NCBI GenBank assembly: GCA_902791865.1
Contig: CADAXK010000002.1
Location: 62,001 to 126,000, forward strand
Direction of reading: 5' to 3'
DNA length: 64,000 bases
DNA from: an uncultured Bacteroidia bacterium
GTDB taxonomy: Bacteria; Bacteroidota; Bacteroidia; Bacteroidales; ML635J-15
Positions within the stretch are counted from its first letter, which is position 1. Each line of letters begins with the position of its first letter. The notes under the pieces were generated by a model that saw only the letters and a list, made by a program, of their open reading frames with translations, did no database searches and was not told where the DNA came from. Both the position numbers and the translations under genes were made by a program. Positions 19,377 through 27,348 of this stretch are shown here, piece after piece.

Positions 19377-20036
19377 ATGGATTTACAGCGGCACGAACTG
19401 CAAGAGCGCATAGCAGAAGGAGAGGGCTTGCACCTCGACTTTAAGCATAGCATAACCGATTCGGGCAAGATTGCTCGTTCGTTGGCTGCATACGCTAATA
19501 CAGATGGTGGTTCGTTGCTGATTGGAGTTCGTGACAACGGTTTGATAGCTGGTGTAAAATCCGAAGAAGAGTGCTACATGATAGAAACCGCCGCATTGCT
19601 ATATACTTATCCAGTTGTGGAATATTCGACTGTCAATCATGTTGTTGATGGAAAAAATGTGCTGGAGATTGTTGTTGAGCGTAGCGAGAAACTTCCGCAT
19701 TATGCGCCTGATGTACGCGGCGACATGAGGGCTTTTGTGCGTTGTGCCGACAAGAATGTGCTTGCGCCACCCGAACTTGTTCGGTATTGGCGACAATCGA
19801 AAAGCTATGTGCCATCGGAATTATTCTACGATGATGTCATGAAGTTTATTGTGAACGAAATTCGTATAAACGGATTCGTTACAAAGGACTTTATTGTCCA
19901 TTTTACTGGAATGTCTGTGCGAAGTGTCGAGGATGTGCTTGTGAATCTTATGCTCATGCAGGTCGTTAGGATTGAAATGGATGAAAAAACGGTCAGGTTT
20001 GTTTTTACTGAAGAATATAAAAATCAGTGTATATGA
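19377..20036 (+). CDS. AlbA_2 (Schlafen-type) domain protein
   Basis: The protein has 219 residues. The N-terminal 125 residues match the AlbA_2 domain: the E-x-LDFKHSI start near residue 17, SLAAYANTDGGSLLIGVRDNG near residue 35, and VERSEKLPHYAPD near residue 100. The last 80 residues look like a winged-helix segment (EIRINGFVTKDFIVHFTGMSVRSVEDVL). Such proteins are usually putative transcriptional regulators or accessory/defence components; the role here is unknown. The stop codon overlaps the ATG of the M64 peptidase gene (ATGA), so the two are translationally coupled. Confidence 0.78.
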   Translation: MDLQRHELQERIAEGEGLHLDFKHSITDSGKIARSLAAYANTDGGSLLIGVRDNGLIAGVKSEEECYMIETAALLYTYPVVEYSTVNHVVDGKNVLEIVVERSEKLPHYAPDVRGDMRAFVRCADKNVLAPPELVRYWRQSKSYVPSELFYDDVMKFIVNEIRINGFVTKDFIVHFTGMSVRSVEDVLVNLMLMQVVRIEMDEKTVRFVFTEEYKNQCI

Positions 20037-21310
20037 GAAATTTAATTGCAATATTGCTGTTGCTTGTTCCTGTGTTCGTTTCGGCACAGTTTGACAAGTA
20101 TTTTGAAGATAGAACCATGCGTGTCGATTATTTTCATGCTGGTTATTCATCGGATGATACCTATTATATTGATGAAATCATCGCCGAACCTTTTTGGGGC
20201 GGTTCAAAGGTCAATCTGATAGACGAAACTAATTTCGGAAAATATTTGGTAAAAGTCATTGACAAGGCATCGGGTACGCTGATTTACAGCAAGTCGTATT
20301 CTACATTGTTCGGAGAGTGGCAGACGGTTGACGAAGCCAAGTCGGTACAAAAAAGTTTTTCGGAGTCGGTGGTGTTTCCTTATCCAAAGGTGGCTGTTAC
20401 AGTCGTATTCTGTACAAAGTCTTATGAAACTGGTGATTATGTTGAAAAATACCGCTACAGTATTGATCCATTCGACAAATGTCTGATTAAACAGGACAAT
20501 CGCCACAAGTATCCAGTATTCGAGGTTCACAAGGGAGGAAACGGAGATGCTGCTCACAAAGTTGACATTGTGATTGTTCCTGATGGATACACTGCATCTC
20601 AGATGTCGCTGTTCAAGAAGGATTGCGAAAAATTCAAGAAGGAATTTTTCGGCTACGAGCCATATACTTCGCATAAGGATGACTTTAATATTCATGCAGT
20701 CCTTGCTCCATCGGAGGAGTCGGGAGTAGATGAACCTTGCAGGGGGATATGGAAGAATACAGTTGTAAGTTGTTCGTACTGGTCGCTTGGAAGTGAGCGC
20801 TATCTTATGACCACCGACAATAAGGCTCTTCGCGATGTCGCCGCAAATGCACCATACGACCAGATTTATATTCTGGTCAATAGTCCCAAATATGGTGGCG
20901 GTGGAATTTTCAACTGGTACTGCACTGGAGTTAATTCCAACAAGATGGCAGGAAAAATCATCGTGCATGAATTCGGTCATGGTTTTGCTGGACTTGGTGA
21001 CGAATATGTTGGCGGAGCTGAATACAACGACTTTTACAACAAGAAACTGGAACCAGCCGATCCTAATGTCACGACATTGGTTAACTTTGATGTTAAATGG
21101 AAGGACATGATTGAACCTGGAACTCCGATTCCTACGCCAGCAACAGCTGAATACAAGGACAAAGTCGGTGTTTATGAGGGAGCTGGCTATATGAGCAAGG
21201 ATTTTTATCGTCCGATGCAGGATTGCTTGATGAATCATTTCCAGTGCGATGCGTTTTGCCCTGTTTGTCAGAGAGCAATTGTTAGAATGATTGAATTTTA
21301 CACAAAATAG
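20033..21310 (+). CDS. Secreted peptidase of family M64
   Basis: This 425-residue zinc metallopeptidase is related to the IgA peptidase of Clostridium ramosum. A signal peptide is clear (MRNLIAILLLLVPVFVSAQ). The zinc site is HEFGHGFAGLGDEY, residues 312-325, with H312, E313, H316 and the family-specific D323. The preceding IVPDGYTASQM block is typical of Bacteroidota M64. The ATG at 20033 is chosen because it overlaps the upstream stop and starts the signal peptide. The natural substrate cannot be inferred; an immunoglobulin target is not implied. Confidence 0.88.
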   Translation: MRNLIAILLLLVPVFVSAQFDKYFEDRTMRVDYFHAGYSSDDTYYIDEIIAEPFWGGSKVNLIDETNFGKYLVKVIDKASGTLIYSKSYSTLFGEWQTVDEAKSVQKSFSESVVFPYPKVAVTVVFCTKSYETGDYVEKYRYSIDPFDKCLIKQDNRHKYPVFEVHKGGNGDAAHKVDIVIVPDGYTASQMSLFKKDCEKFKKEFFGYEPYTSHKDDFNIHAVLAPSEESGVDEPCRGIWKNTVVSCSYWSLGSERYLMTTDNKALRDVAANAPYDQIYILVNSPKYGGGGIFNWYCTGVNSNKMAGKIIVHEFGHGFAGLGDEYVGGAEYNDFYNKKLEPADPNVTTLVNFDVKWKDMIEPGTPIPTPATAEYKDKVGVYEGAGYMSKDFYRPMQDCLMNHFQCDAFCPVCQRAIVRMIEFYTK

Positions 21311-21314
21311 GAGG
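21309..21314 (+). promoter_or_regulatory. Shine-Dalgarno that decides the NUDIX start
   Basis: AGGAGG ends 7 bases before the ATG at 21322 but only 1 base before the ATG at 21316. The second ATG is therefore the better start. Such strong sites are rare in this window. Confidence 0.65.
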
Positions 21315-21321
21315 AATGTTT

Positions 21322-21744
21322 ATGTACGAGTATAAGTATCCCAGGCCAATGGTTACGGTTGACATGGTAGTTCTGACAGCTGACAGAAAAAACATAGTGC
21401 TTATTAAGCGCCGCAACGAACCGTGCAAGGGATGTTGGGCGTTACCTGGCGGTTTTATCGAGATGGACGAAACCCTTGAAGAGTCGGCTGTGCGTGAATT
21501 GCGTGAGGAAACATCGCTTTCGGGCATTAAGTTGACTAAGTTTGATGTTTTTGGCGATCCTGGTCGTGATCCGCGAGGAAGGACAATAACAATTGCTTTC
21601 TGGGGAATTTGTGATAATCCTGCAGATGCCCATGCCGATGACGATGCTGCCGAACTTGAATGGTTTTCACTTGATAGCCTTCCAGAGCTTGCTTTTGACC
21701 ATGCGAAGATAATTGGAAGCATGAAGCAATTGCTTGGATTGTAG
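21322..21744 (+). CDS. NUDIX hydrolase
   Basis: This 140-residue protein has a full NUDIX box: GG, then E five residues on, then RELREET (GGFIEMDETLEESAVRELREE region near residues 44-64). It hydrolyses a nucleoside diphosphate linked to another moiety; the substrate is unknown. The N-terminal YPRPMVTVDMVV resembles the ADP-ribose/NADH-type NUDIX proteins common in Bacteroidota. It lies 5-11 bases after the M64 gene and is likely in the same transcript. Confidence 0.88.
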   Translation: MYEYKYPRPMVTVDMVVLTADRKNIVLIKRRNEPCKGCWALPGGFIEMDETLEESAVRELREETSLSGIKLTKFDVFGDPGRDPRGRTITIAFWGICDNPADAHADDDAAELEWFSLDSLPELAFDHAKIIGSMKQLLGL

Positions 21745-21862
21745 CCGTTATTCAAAAATGCATGTTAATACAACTGATTTGTTTGTAAGTCAGTTGTTTA
21801 GCTTGTGGATTTTACATTTCAAAAAAAGTTAAAATACATTAACATATTATATTTGTTTTTTT

Positions 21863-21870
21863 TACTTTTG
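21863..21870 (+). promoter_or_regulatory. Promoter -7 element of the large flavoprotein gene
   Basis: TACTTTTG fits TAnnTTTG and lies 34 bases before the ATG at 21905. Confidence 0.5.
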
Positions 21871-21904
21871 CGCTTGTCAATTCAAAAACACAAAAAGGAG
21901 AACT

Positions 21905-24900
21905 ATGTATAAAATTGAAAGGCATCCTATTCTTGAAATCCCCGCAGAAGACCTTGTGGAGTTTCAGTACGAAGGACAAACAGTTAAAGGTCAGCGTGGA
22001 AAAACTATAGCAGCAGCTTTGCATCAGGCGGGATTTCCAGTACACAGCCATAGCCTAGATGGTCGCAACCGCAGTCTTGAATGTGGTATAGGTAAATGTG
22101 GCGCTTGCGAAATGCTTGTAGATGGCAAGATTCGCCGTATATGCATCACCAAGGTCGATGGCGTTAAGGAAGTTCGCGAGATACCAAAGGGATATTGCCC
22201 GGGAGTAGAGGCTAATCCTCAGAAAGAAGTAAAGATTCATAAGACGACAGTCGCCATAATAGGTGCAGGACCTGCTGGACTTGCATGCCGTGAAAAACTA
22301 AACGAACTTGGCATTCCAAATCTCGTAATCGACAATAATGCATCTATTGGTGGACAGTTCAATATGCAGACGCACCAGTTCTTCTTCTTCGAGAAGGAAA
22401 AGAAATTTGGGGGAATGCGTGGCTTCGATATAGCAAAAACTCTTGCTGGCGATAACCATGATGGCATATTGCTCAACAATACTGTATGGGATTTACTCGA
22501 AGGCAAGCGCATAGCATTGAAGAATGTAGTAAATCAGGAAATAAGTTATGTAGATGCTGAGCATCTTGTAGTGGCAACAGGTGCCGTGCCTTTCATGCCG
22601 GTATTCGAAAACGATGATGTTCCTGGCGTTTACACTGCAGCAGTTTTCCAAAAGATGATGAATCAGGAAAACACCTTGCTCGGCAAGCGAGTCCTCACAG
22701 TTGGTGCAGGAAACATTGGCTACTTGACATCATATCAGGGAATGCAGGCTGGTGCTGAAATCAAGGCAATCATCGAAGGTATGGACCACGAAGGCGGTTT
22801 CCCTGTTCAGGCAAACCGTGTACGCCGTCTTGGTATTCCAATCCTTACATCTCACATATTGCTTAAGGCAATTCCAAATGACGATTATACAGGAATTAAG
22901 GGTGCTGTGATTGCTGAATGCAAGAACTTCAAGCCGATTCCTGGAACAGAAAAGATTATCGATGACATTGACATTATTAATATATGTACAGGTCTTGTTC
23001 CAGATGACCAGATTTTGACAAAGGGAAAACATGTCTTCGGTCTTAATACCTACGGTTGTGGTGATGCTGTACGCATAGGCGAGGGTACAAGCGCCGTATT
23101 GCGCGGAAAGCAGGTAGCTTACGAAGTTGCTCAGAATCTTGGTATTCGCATCAATTATGACGAATATCTTGAGATTTCTCGTCAATATATTGACTCTCAG
23201 CAACATCCTGTGCGTGTACTTGACAAGCCGAATCTGCCAGAAAATGCCCGTATGCACGAAAAGCCATTTGTTCAACTCGACTGTCTATATGGCTTCGCAT
23301 GTAATCCTTGTTCGTTCTCATGTCCGCAGGGCGCAATTACAAAGTCTAGCACAAATACAACTCCAGTTGTAGATTACAACAAGTGCATTGGCTGTATGCA
23401 GTGCGTTAACCATTGCCCGGGACTTGCAATTTTTGGCTACGACATCAACAAGAATGTTCTTTTCCTGCCTGTTGAATATGATGTTGAAGAAGGTAATGAA
23501 GTCTTCCTTGTTGACAACAATGGCAAGCCTGTCGGCGAGGGTGTCATTGAGAAGGTTTTGCGCAAGGAAAACAAGACTCATGTGGTTCGCGTGAAGGCAA
23601 CTACTATTTCGGGAGAACAGCTTACTGCAGCTAGAGGCTTTATCCTTAAGGAACGCTATCCGAAACCATTGGAGTTTAAGGGCTTGCATGATGTAGACAG
23701 CGAAATGTATGTTTGCCATTGCGAAGATGTTGATATTAAGACCATACTTAATGTAATAGGTGACCGCAAATACATATCAGTAGATGAGTTGAAGCATATT
23801 ACCCGTATGGGTATGGGACCTTGCCGTGGCAAACGCTGTGTATCGCGTGCCCGTCAGATTTTGCGCACTCACGGAATAGAATTGGTCGGCGAATCGTCAC
23901 CGCGTGCTCCATTGGCAAATCAGGTGACTTTGGGTGACCTCTATAATCCAAACGCAAAGGAAGTTTATGTATTCCCCAAAGGTCACGATGTTCGCAAGGA
24001 AGAAGTGAAGGTTTTGGTTGCCGGTGGTGGTATGGCAGGTAGTGCTGCTTTCCGCTATTTCGCAGAGGCAGGAATGAAGCCAGTATTGATTAATTACGAC
24101 CGTGGTTCATCATGGCGTTGCATCGGCGGTGGTCGTCCTGCATTCTCTAATCCGGACATTTCCGATATTGCAAATCATAACCTTGAAATTTTCAAGAGCA
24201 TACAGTCTGTTCACAACATCGACTTCAAGATGACCAAATATGTAAATCTCGTACACGATGATGCTACATATAAGGCTCTTGATGCTTCGCGTGCTTGGAG
24301 TGATGCCTATATGATTGAAAAGAAGGATTTCCGCAATGAGATTTCTCCATTGTGGAATATGGACAGCAATGTATATAGCCATGCTCTCATTTCAAATAAC
24401 TGCTGGCAGGCAACTCCTGGTCGTACAATCGACTATGTAAGAAGTATTGCTGTGCAGAATGGCGGTCGTCTGATGGAAGACTGCGAATTGCTGTCGGTAT
24501 ACAAGAACGGCGATAAGTTCGTTGCTCTCGTTCGTACACACGACAAGCAGTTTGTTGAGTTCACATGCGAACACTTTGTCAATTCGCTTGGTTGGGGTGC
24601 TGAGAAATTTACCGATATGCTTGGTATCGACACTCAGTTGTATCCGGTTAAGCATCAGGCATTTATTACAAGGCGTTTGCCGAACCTCGGAAAGGCAGGA
24701 GATTCGCTCGATATGATAATCGACCGTCGTCATTATAAGGGATTCAGTGCAGTATATGGACAGCAGTTCTTGCATACTGGACAGATAATAGGTTGTGCAT
24801 CACCCGATTGTGATGCTTTTGAGGCAAGACAGAACCTGAAGTACAACAGCAAGGAATTCCTTGAGATTGTAAGCGAAGTATTTGCAGACTGGATTCCGAA

Positions 24901-25129
24901 CCTTGCATCTGTCGGTTTCCATGCCGTATGGGCTGGCTACTATATGGAGCCTCGCTATATTGTTGACCCTGAAGTCGGTATGCTGACAGGTTTGCGCGGT
25001 CATGGATTTATGCTCGGACAGTATCTCGCAAAGATTTATGTTGATAAGTATCTCGGCAAACCAGTTCCTGGCTACATGAAGGATCTTGCCCTCAGCGGAA
25101 AGGGACTTAGCGAAAATGCTTTCAAATAG
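21905..25129 (+). CDS. Multidomain FAD/iron-sulfur amine or imino-acid dehydrogenase (fused HcnABC-like)
   Basis: This single 1074-residue protein carries five modules in order. A [2Fe-2S] domain has C60, C65, C68 and C80. An FAD/NAD disulfide-reductase fold has IIGAGPAGLA at 118-127 and a second Rossmann motif GAGNIGYLTS. A ferredoxin-like segment has two cysteine sets: C460/C466/C469/C473 and C494/C497/C500/C504. A BFD-like [2Fe-2S] motif has C604, C606, C640 and C645. A C-terminal DAO-type FAD oxidoreductase starts at VAGGGMAG near 705. In other bacteria these modules are separate subunits of hydrogen cyanide synthase, opine oxidase and dye-linked proline or hydroxyproline dehydrogenase. 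Substrate oxidation at the DAO flavin with electrons passed to ferredoxin or NAD is inferred. It is monocistronic with its own terminator. Confidence 0.8.
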   Translation: MYKIERHPILEIPAEDLVEFQYEGQTVKGQRGKTIAAALHQAGFPVHSHSLDGRNRSLECGIGKCGACEMLVDGKIRRICITKVDGVKEVREIPKGYCPGVEANPQKEVKIHKTTVAIIGAGPAGLACREKLNELGIPNLVIDNNASIGGQFNMQTHQFFFFEKEKKFGGMRGFDIAKTLAGDNHDGILLNNTVWDLLEGKRIALKNVVNQEISYVDAEHLVVATGAVPFMPVFENDDVPGVYTAAVFQKMMNQENTLLGKRVLTVGAGNIGYLTSYQGMQAGAEIKAIIEGMDHEGGFPVQANRVRRLGIPILTSHILLKAIPNDDYTGIKGAVIAECKNFKPIPGTEKIIDDIDIINICTGLVPDDQILTKGKHVFGLNTYGCGDAVRIGEGTSAVLRGKQVAYEVAQNLGIRINYDEYLEISRQYIDSQQHPVRVLDKPNLPENARMHEKPFVQLDCLYGFACNPCSFSCPQGAITKSSTNTTPVVDYNKCIGCMQCVNHCPGLAIFGYDINKNVLFLPVEYDVEEGNEVFLVDNNGKPVGEGVIEKVLRKENKTHVVRVKATTISGEQLTAARGFILKERYPKPLEFKGLHDVDSEMYVCHCEDVDIKTILNVIGDRKYISVDELKHITRMGMGPCRGKRCVSRARQILRTHGIELVGESSPRAPLANQVTLGDLYNPNAKEVYVFPKGHDVRKEEVKVLVAGGGMAGSAAFRYFAEAGMKPVLINYDRGSSWRCIGGGRPAFSNPDISDIANHNLEIFKSIQSVHNIDFKMTKYVNLVHDDATYKALDASRAWSDAYMIEKKDFRNEISPLWNMDSNVYSHALISNNCWQATPGRTIDYVRSIAVQNGGRLMEDCELLSVYKNGDKFVALVRTHDKQFVEFTCEHFVNSLGWGAEKFTDMLGIDTQLYPVKHQAFITRRLPNLGKAGDSLDMIIDRRHYKGFSAVYGQQFLHTGQIIGCASPDCDAFEARQNLKYNSKEFLEIVSEVFADWIPNLASVGFHAVWAGYYMEPRYIVDPEVGMLTGLRGHGFMLGQYLAKIYVDKYLGKPVPGYMKDLALSGKGLSENAFK

Positions 25130-25151
25130 ACCAAGTTAAATCTTATAAGAA

Positions 25152-25177
25152 AAAAAGGGCGGTTTCGCCCTTTTTTT
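25152..25177 (+). terminator. Rho-independent terminator after the flavoprotein gene
   Basis: Perfect 10-bp stem AAAAAGGGCG (25152-25161) / CGCCCTTTTT (25166-25175) with loop GTTT, ending in T. Confidence 0.93.
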
Positions 25178-25239
25178 GTGTGCTTCAATCGAAAGTCGTA
25201 AATATTTATTACCTTTACGGCGTTTTATAATTGCGAAAG

Positions 25240-27321
25240 ATGAAAAACAAAAATAAACTGATAATCATAATATTGCTGTACGCTGTTAGTGTTGCTGCAT
25301 CCGTATTTATTTTCCCGACCGAAAACCAGTTTGAATATTCATACGACAAAGGTACACAATGGCTATACGATGACCTTTATGCTCCGTACAATTTTGCTAT
25401 ATGTCGCTCCCAAGAAGATATTAAGGCGGAAAAGGATAGCATTGTGGCTGATTTCATCCCATATTATAAGTTCGATACTATTGCGCCATCTAACTTCATT
25501 TCTGCTTTTGGTGGTCTTGTCGATAAGGCGGCCAGCGAAAAATTAAATGTTTCGGAAAATGATGCTCATTCGTTTGCAGAAGCATTCAGAACCAAGCTTA
25601 ATGCAATTTACAAAAAAGGCGTTATCCAGCCATCGTTAGTAGCCGAATACAAAAATGCAGGTAATAGGATTCGTGTTGTGCAAAACAACGTAAGTGAATT
25701 TGAGCTTGTCGACAATTTTTACACGAAAGAATCTGCAAAAACGGAAATCCGTGACTTATATAAAAGTTTTTCCAATATTTATGAAGCCGATTCAATGTCT
25801 GGTTTTGTCGTGAGAGATCTTGTTGCAAAGACAGATTTTGTTGTAAATGTGGCTATTGATGAGGAATTGAACGACTTGTATTTGCAGGATAGGTTGGGTG
25901 CTGTTTCACCGATGTCGGGGATGGTACACAAAGGAGAACTGATTATTTCGAAAGGCATGATGGTTGACGAGCATTCCAAGCGTCTGCTCGATTCGTACAA
26001 GATGCAATTCGAGAATACTACAGGCCGAAAGTCTTTCTGGTTGGTTGAACTTGGCGTATTGATAATCTTATTGATTATTTATGCAAATATACTTTATTAT
26101 TCGCTCAAGTTCGGTAGAAAGAAAAAATGGGGCATCAAGGAGAATGTGTTTGTACTTTCGCTCATGTTGTTGCTTTTCATTGTGACATTCCTTGTATTCA
26201 AGTATTCGACGGTAAGCATTAATATTGTACCATTTGCGCTTGTCCCGCTGTTGCTTGTGACTTTCATTGATTTTGACATTTCGTTCCTCGTATATCTCAT
26301 AACGATTTTTGTTGCAAGTTTCTTTGCAGCCAATAGGTTCGAGTTCGTATTCATACAGACAATTGCAGGGTTGATAGGTATGTTTAGTTTGCGCAACACA
26401 TCAAAGCGTCAGCAGATATTTATCAGCATGATTGTAGTGTTTATTGCTTATGCTTTGCTTCATACAGGATTTTCGTTAATGAGACTTGGTACTATTTCCG
26501 CTCAGGAATTAGAGGAATTCATGTATTATGGCATTTCATCGGCTATGTTGCTTTTGTATCTGCCGTTTGTCTTCATATTCGAGAAGATTTTCGGTTTCAT
26601 TTCGGGATTTACCTTGGTGGAACTTTGCGATACAAACAACGAGGCATTGCGCGAGTTGTCGGAAAAGGCACCTGGAACATTCCAGCATTCGGTGATGCTG
26701 TCGAATTTGTCCGAGGCGATAGTCCGTGAAATAGGAGGAAAGCCATTGCTTGCTCGTGCCGGAGCTTTGTATCATGACATTGGCAAGACATACGCTCCTG
26801 AGTATTTTATCGAAAACCAAAATGGTGGCGCAAATATTCATGAAGGACTTCCGTATGAGAAATCGGCACAGATGATTATTGCGCATGTAGGCAAGGGTGT
26901 TGAGATGGCAAAGAAATACAAGTTGCCTCCGCAGATAGTTGATTTCATTGAACAGCATCATGGCACATCGTTGACGCGATATTTCTACTATTCGTGGAAA
27001 AATGCAAATCCCGACAAGACGCCAGATATTTCAAAATTCCAATATGCAGGTCCAAAACCGCAGTCGGTGGAACTTATTGCAACTATGATGGCCGATTCCG
27101 TGGAAGCGGCAGCAAGAACCTTGAAGGTTTATTCGCACGAGTCTATTTCAGCTCTTGTGAACAATATCGTTGAGTCGCAGTTTAAGGACGGTCAGTACGA
27201 TGATGTCGACATAACCATGAAACAGATTGGCAAGGCAAAGCAAATTCTGATTTCTAAGATTGAAAACATTTACCATTCAAGGATTGAATATCCCGAACTA
27301 AACAGCGAGGCAAAACAATAA
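25240..27321 (+). CDS. PgpH-type 7TM-HD phosphohydrolase (putative c-di-AMP phosphodiesterase)
   Basis: This 693-residue membrane protein has an N-terminal signal-anchor helix, a large extracytoplasmic domain (about 30-265), about seven membrane helices (about 270-480) and a cytoplasmic HD domain. The HD domain shows PGTFQHSVMLSNLSEA, LYHDIGKTYAPEYFIENQ (the HD pair) and IEQHHGTSLTRYFYY. This is the PgpH architecture, whose characterised members hydrolyse cyclic di-AMP. The ATG at 25240 is chosen; a TTG nine bases earlier is less likely. A near-consensus -7 box TACCTTTA is at 25210-25217. The TonB receptor gene follows after 27 bases. Confidence 0.88.
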   Translation: MKNKNKLIIIILLYAVSVAASVFIFPTENQFEYSYDKGTQWLYDDLYAPYNFAICRSQEDIKAEKDSIVADFIPYYKFDTIAPSNFISAFGGLVDKAASEKLNVSENDAHSFAEAFRTKLNAIYKKGVIQPSLVAEYKNAGNRIRVVQNNVSEFELVDNFYTKESAKTEIRDLYKSFSNIYEADSMSGFVVRDLVAKTDFVVNVAIDEELNDLYLQDRLGAVSPMSGMVHKGELIISKGMMVDEHSKRLLDSYKMQFENTTGRKSFWLVELGVLIILLIIYANILYYSLKFGRKKKWGIKENVFVLSLMLLLFIVTFLVFKYSTVSINIVPFALVPLLLVTFIDFDISFLVYLITIFVASFFAANRFEFVFIQTIAGLIGMFSLRNTSKRQQIFISMIVVFIAYALLHTGFSLMRLGTISAQELEEFMYYGISSAMLLLYLPFVFIFEKIFGFISGFTLVELCDTNNEALRELSEKAPGTFQHSVMLSNLSEAIVREIGGKPLLARAGALYHDIGKTYAPEYFIENQNGGANIHEGLPYEKSAQMIIAHVGKGVEMAKKYKLPPQIVDFIEQHHGTSLTRYFYYSWKNANPDKTPDISKFQYAGPKPQSVELIATMMADSVEAAARTLKVYSHESISALVNNIVESQFKDGQYDDVDITMKQIGKAKQILISKIENIYHSRIEYPELNSEAKQ

Positions 27322-27348
27322 AAAGTATTTGTTGGAGTTATAGGGAGT

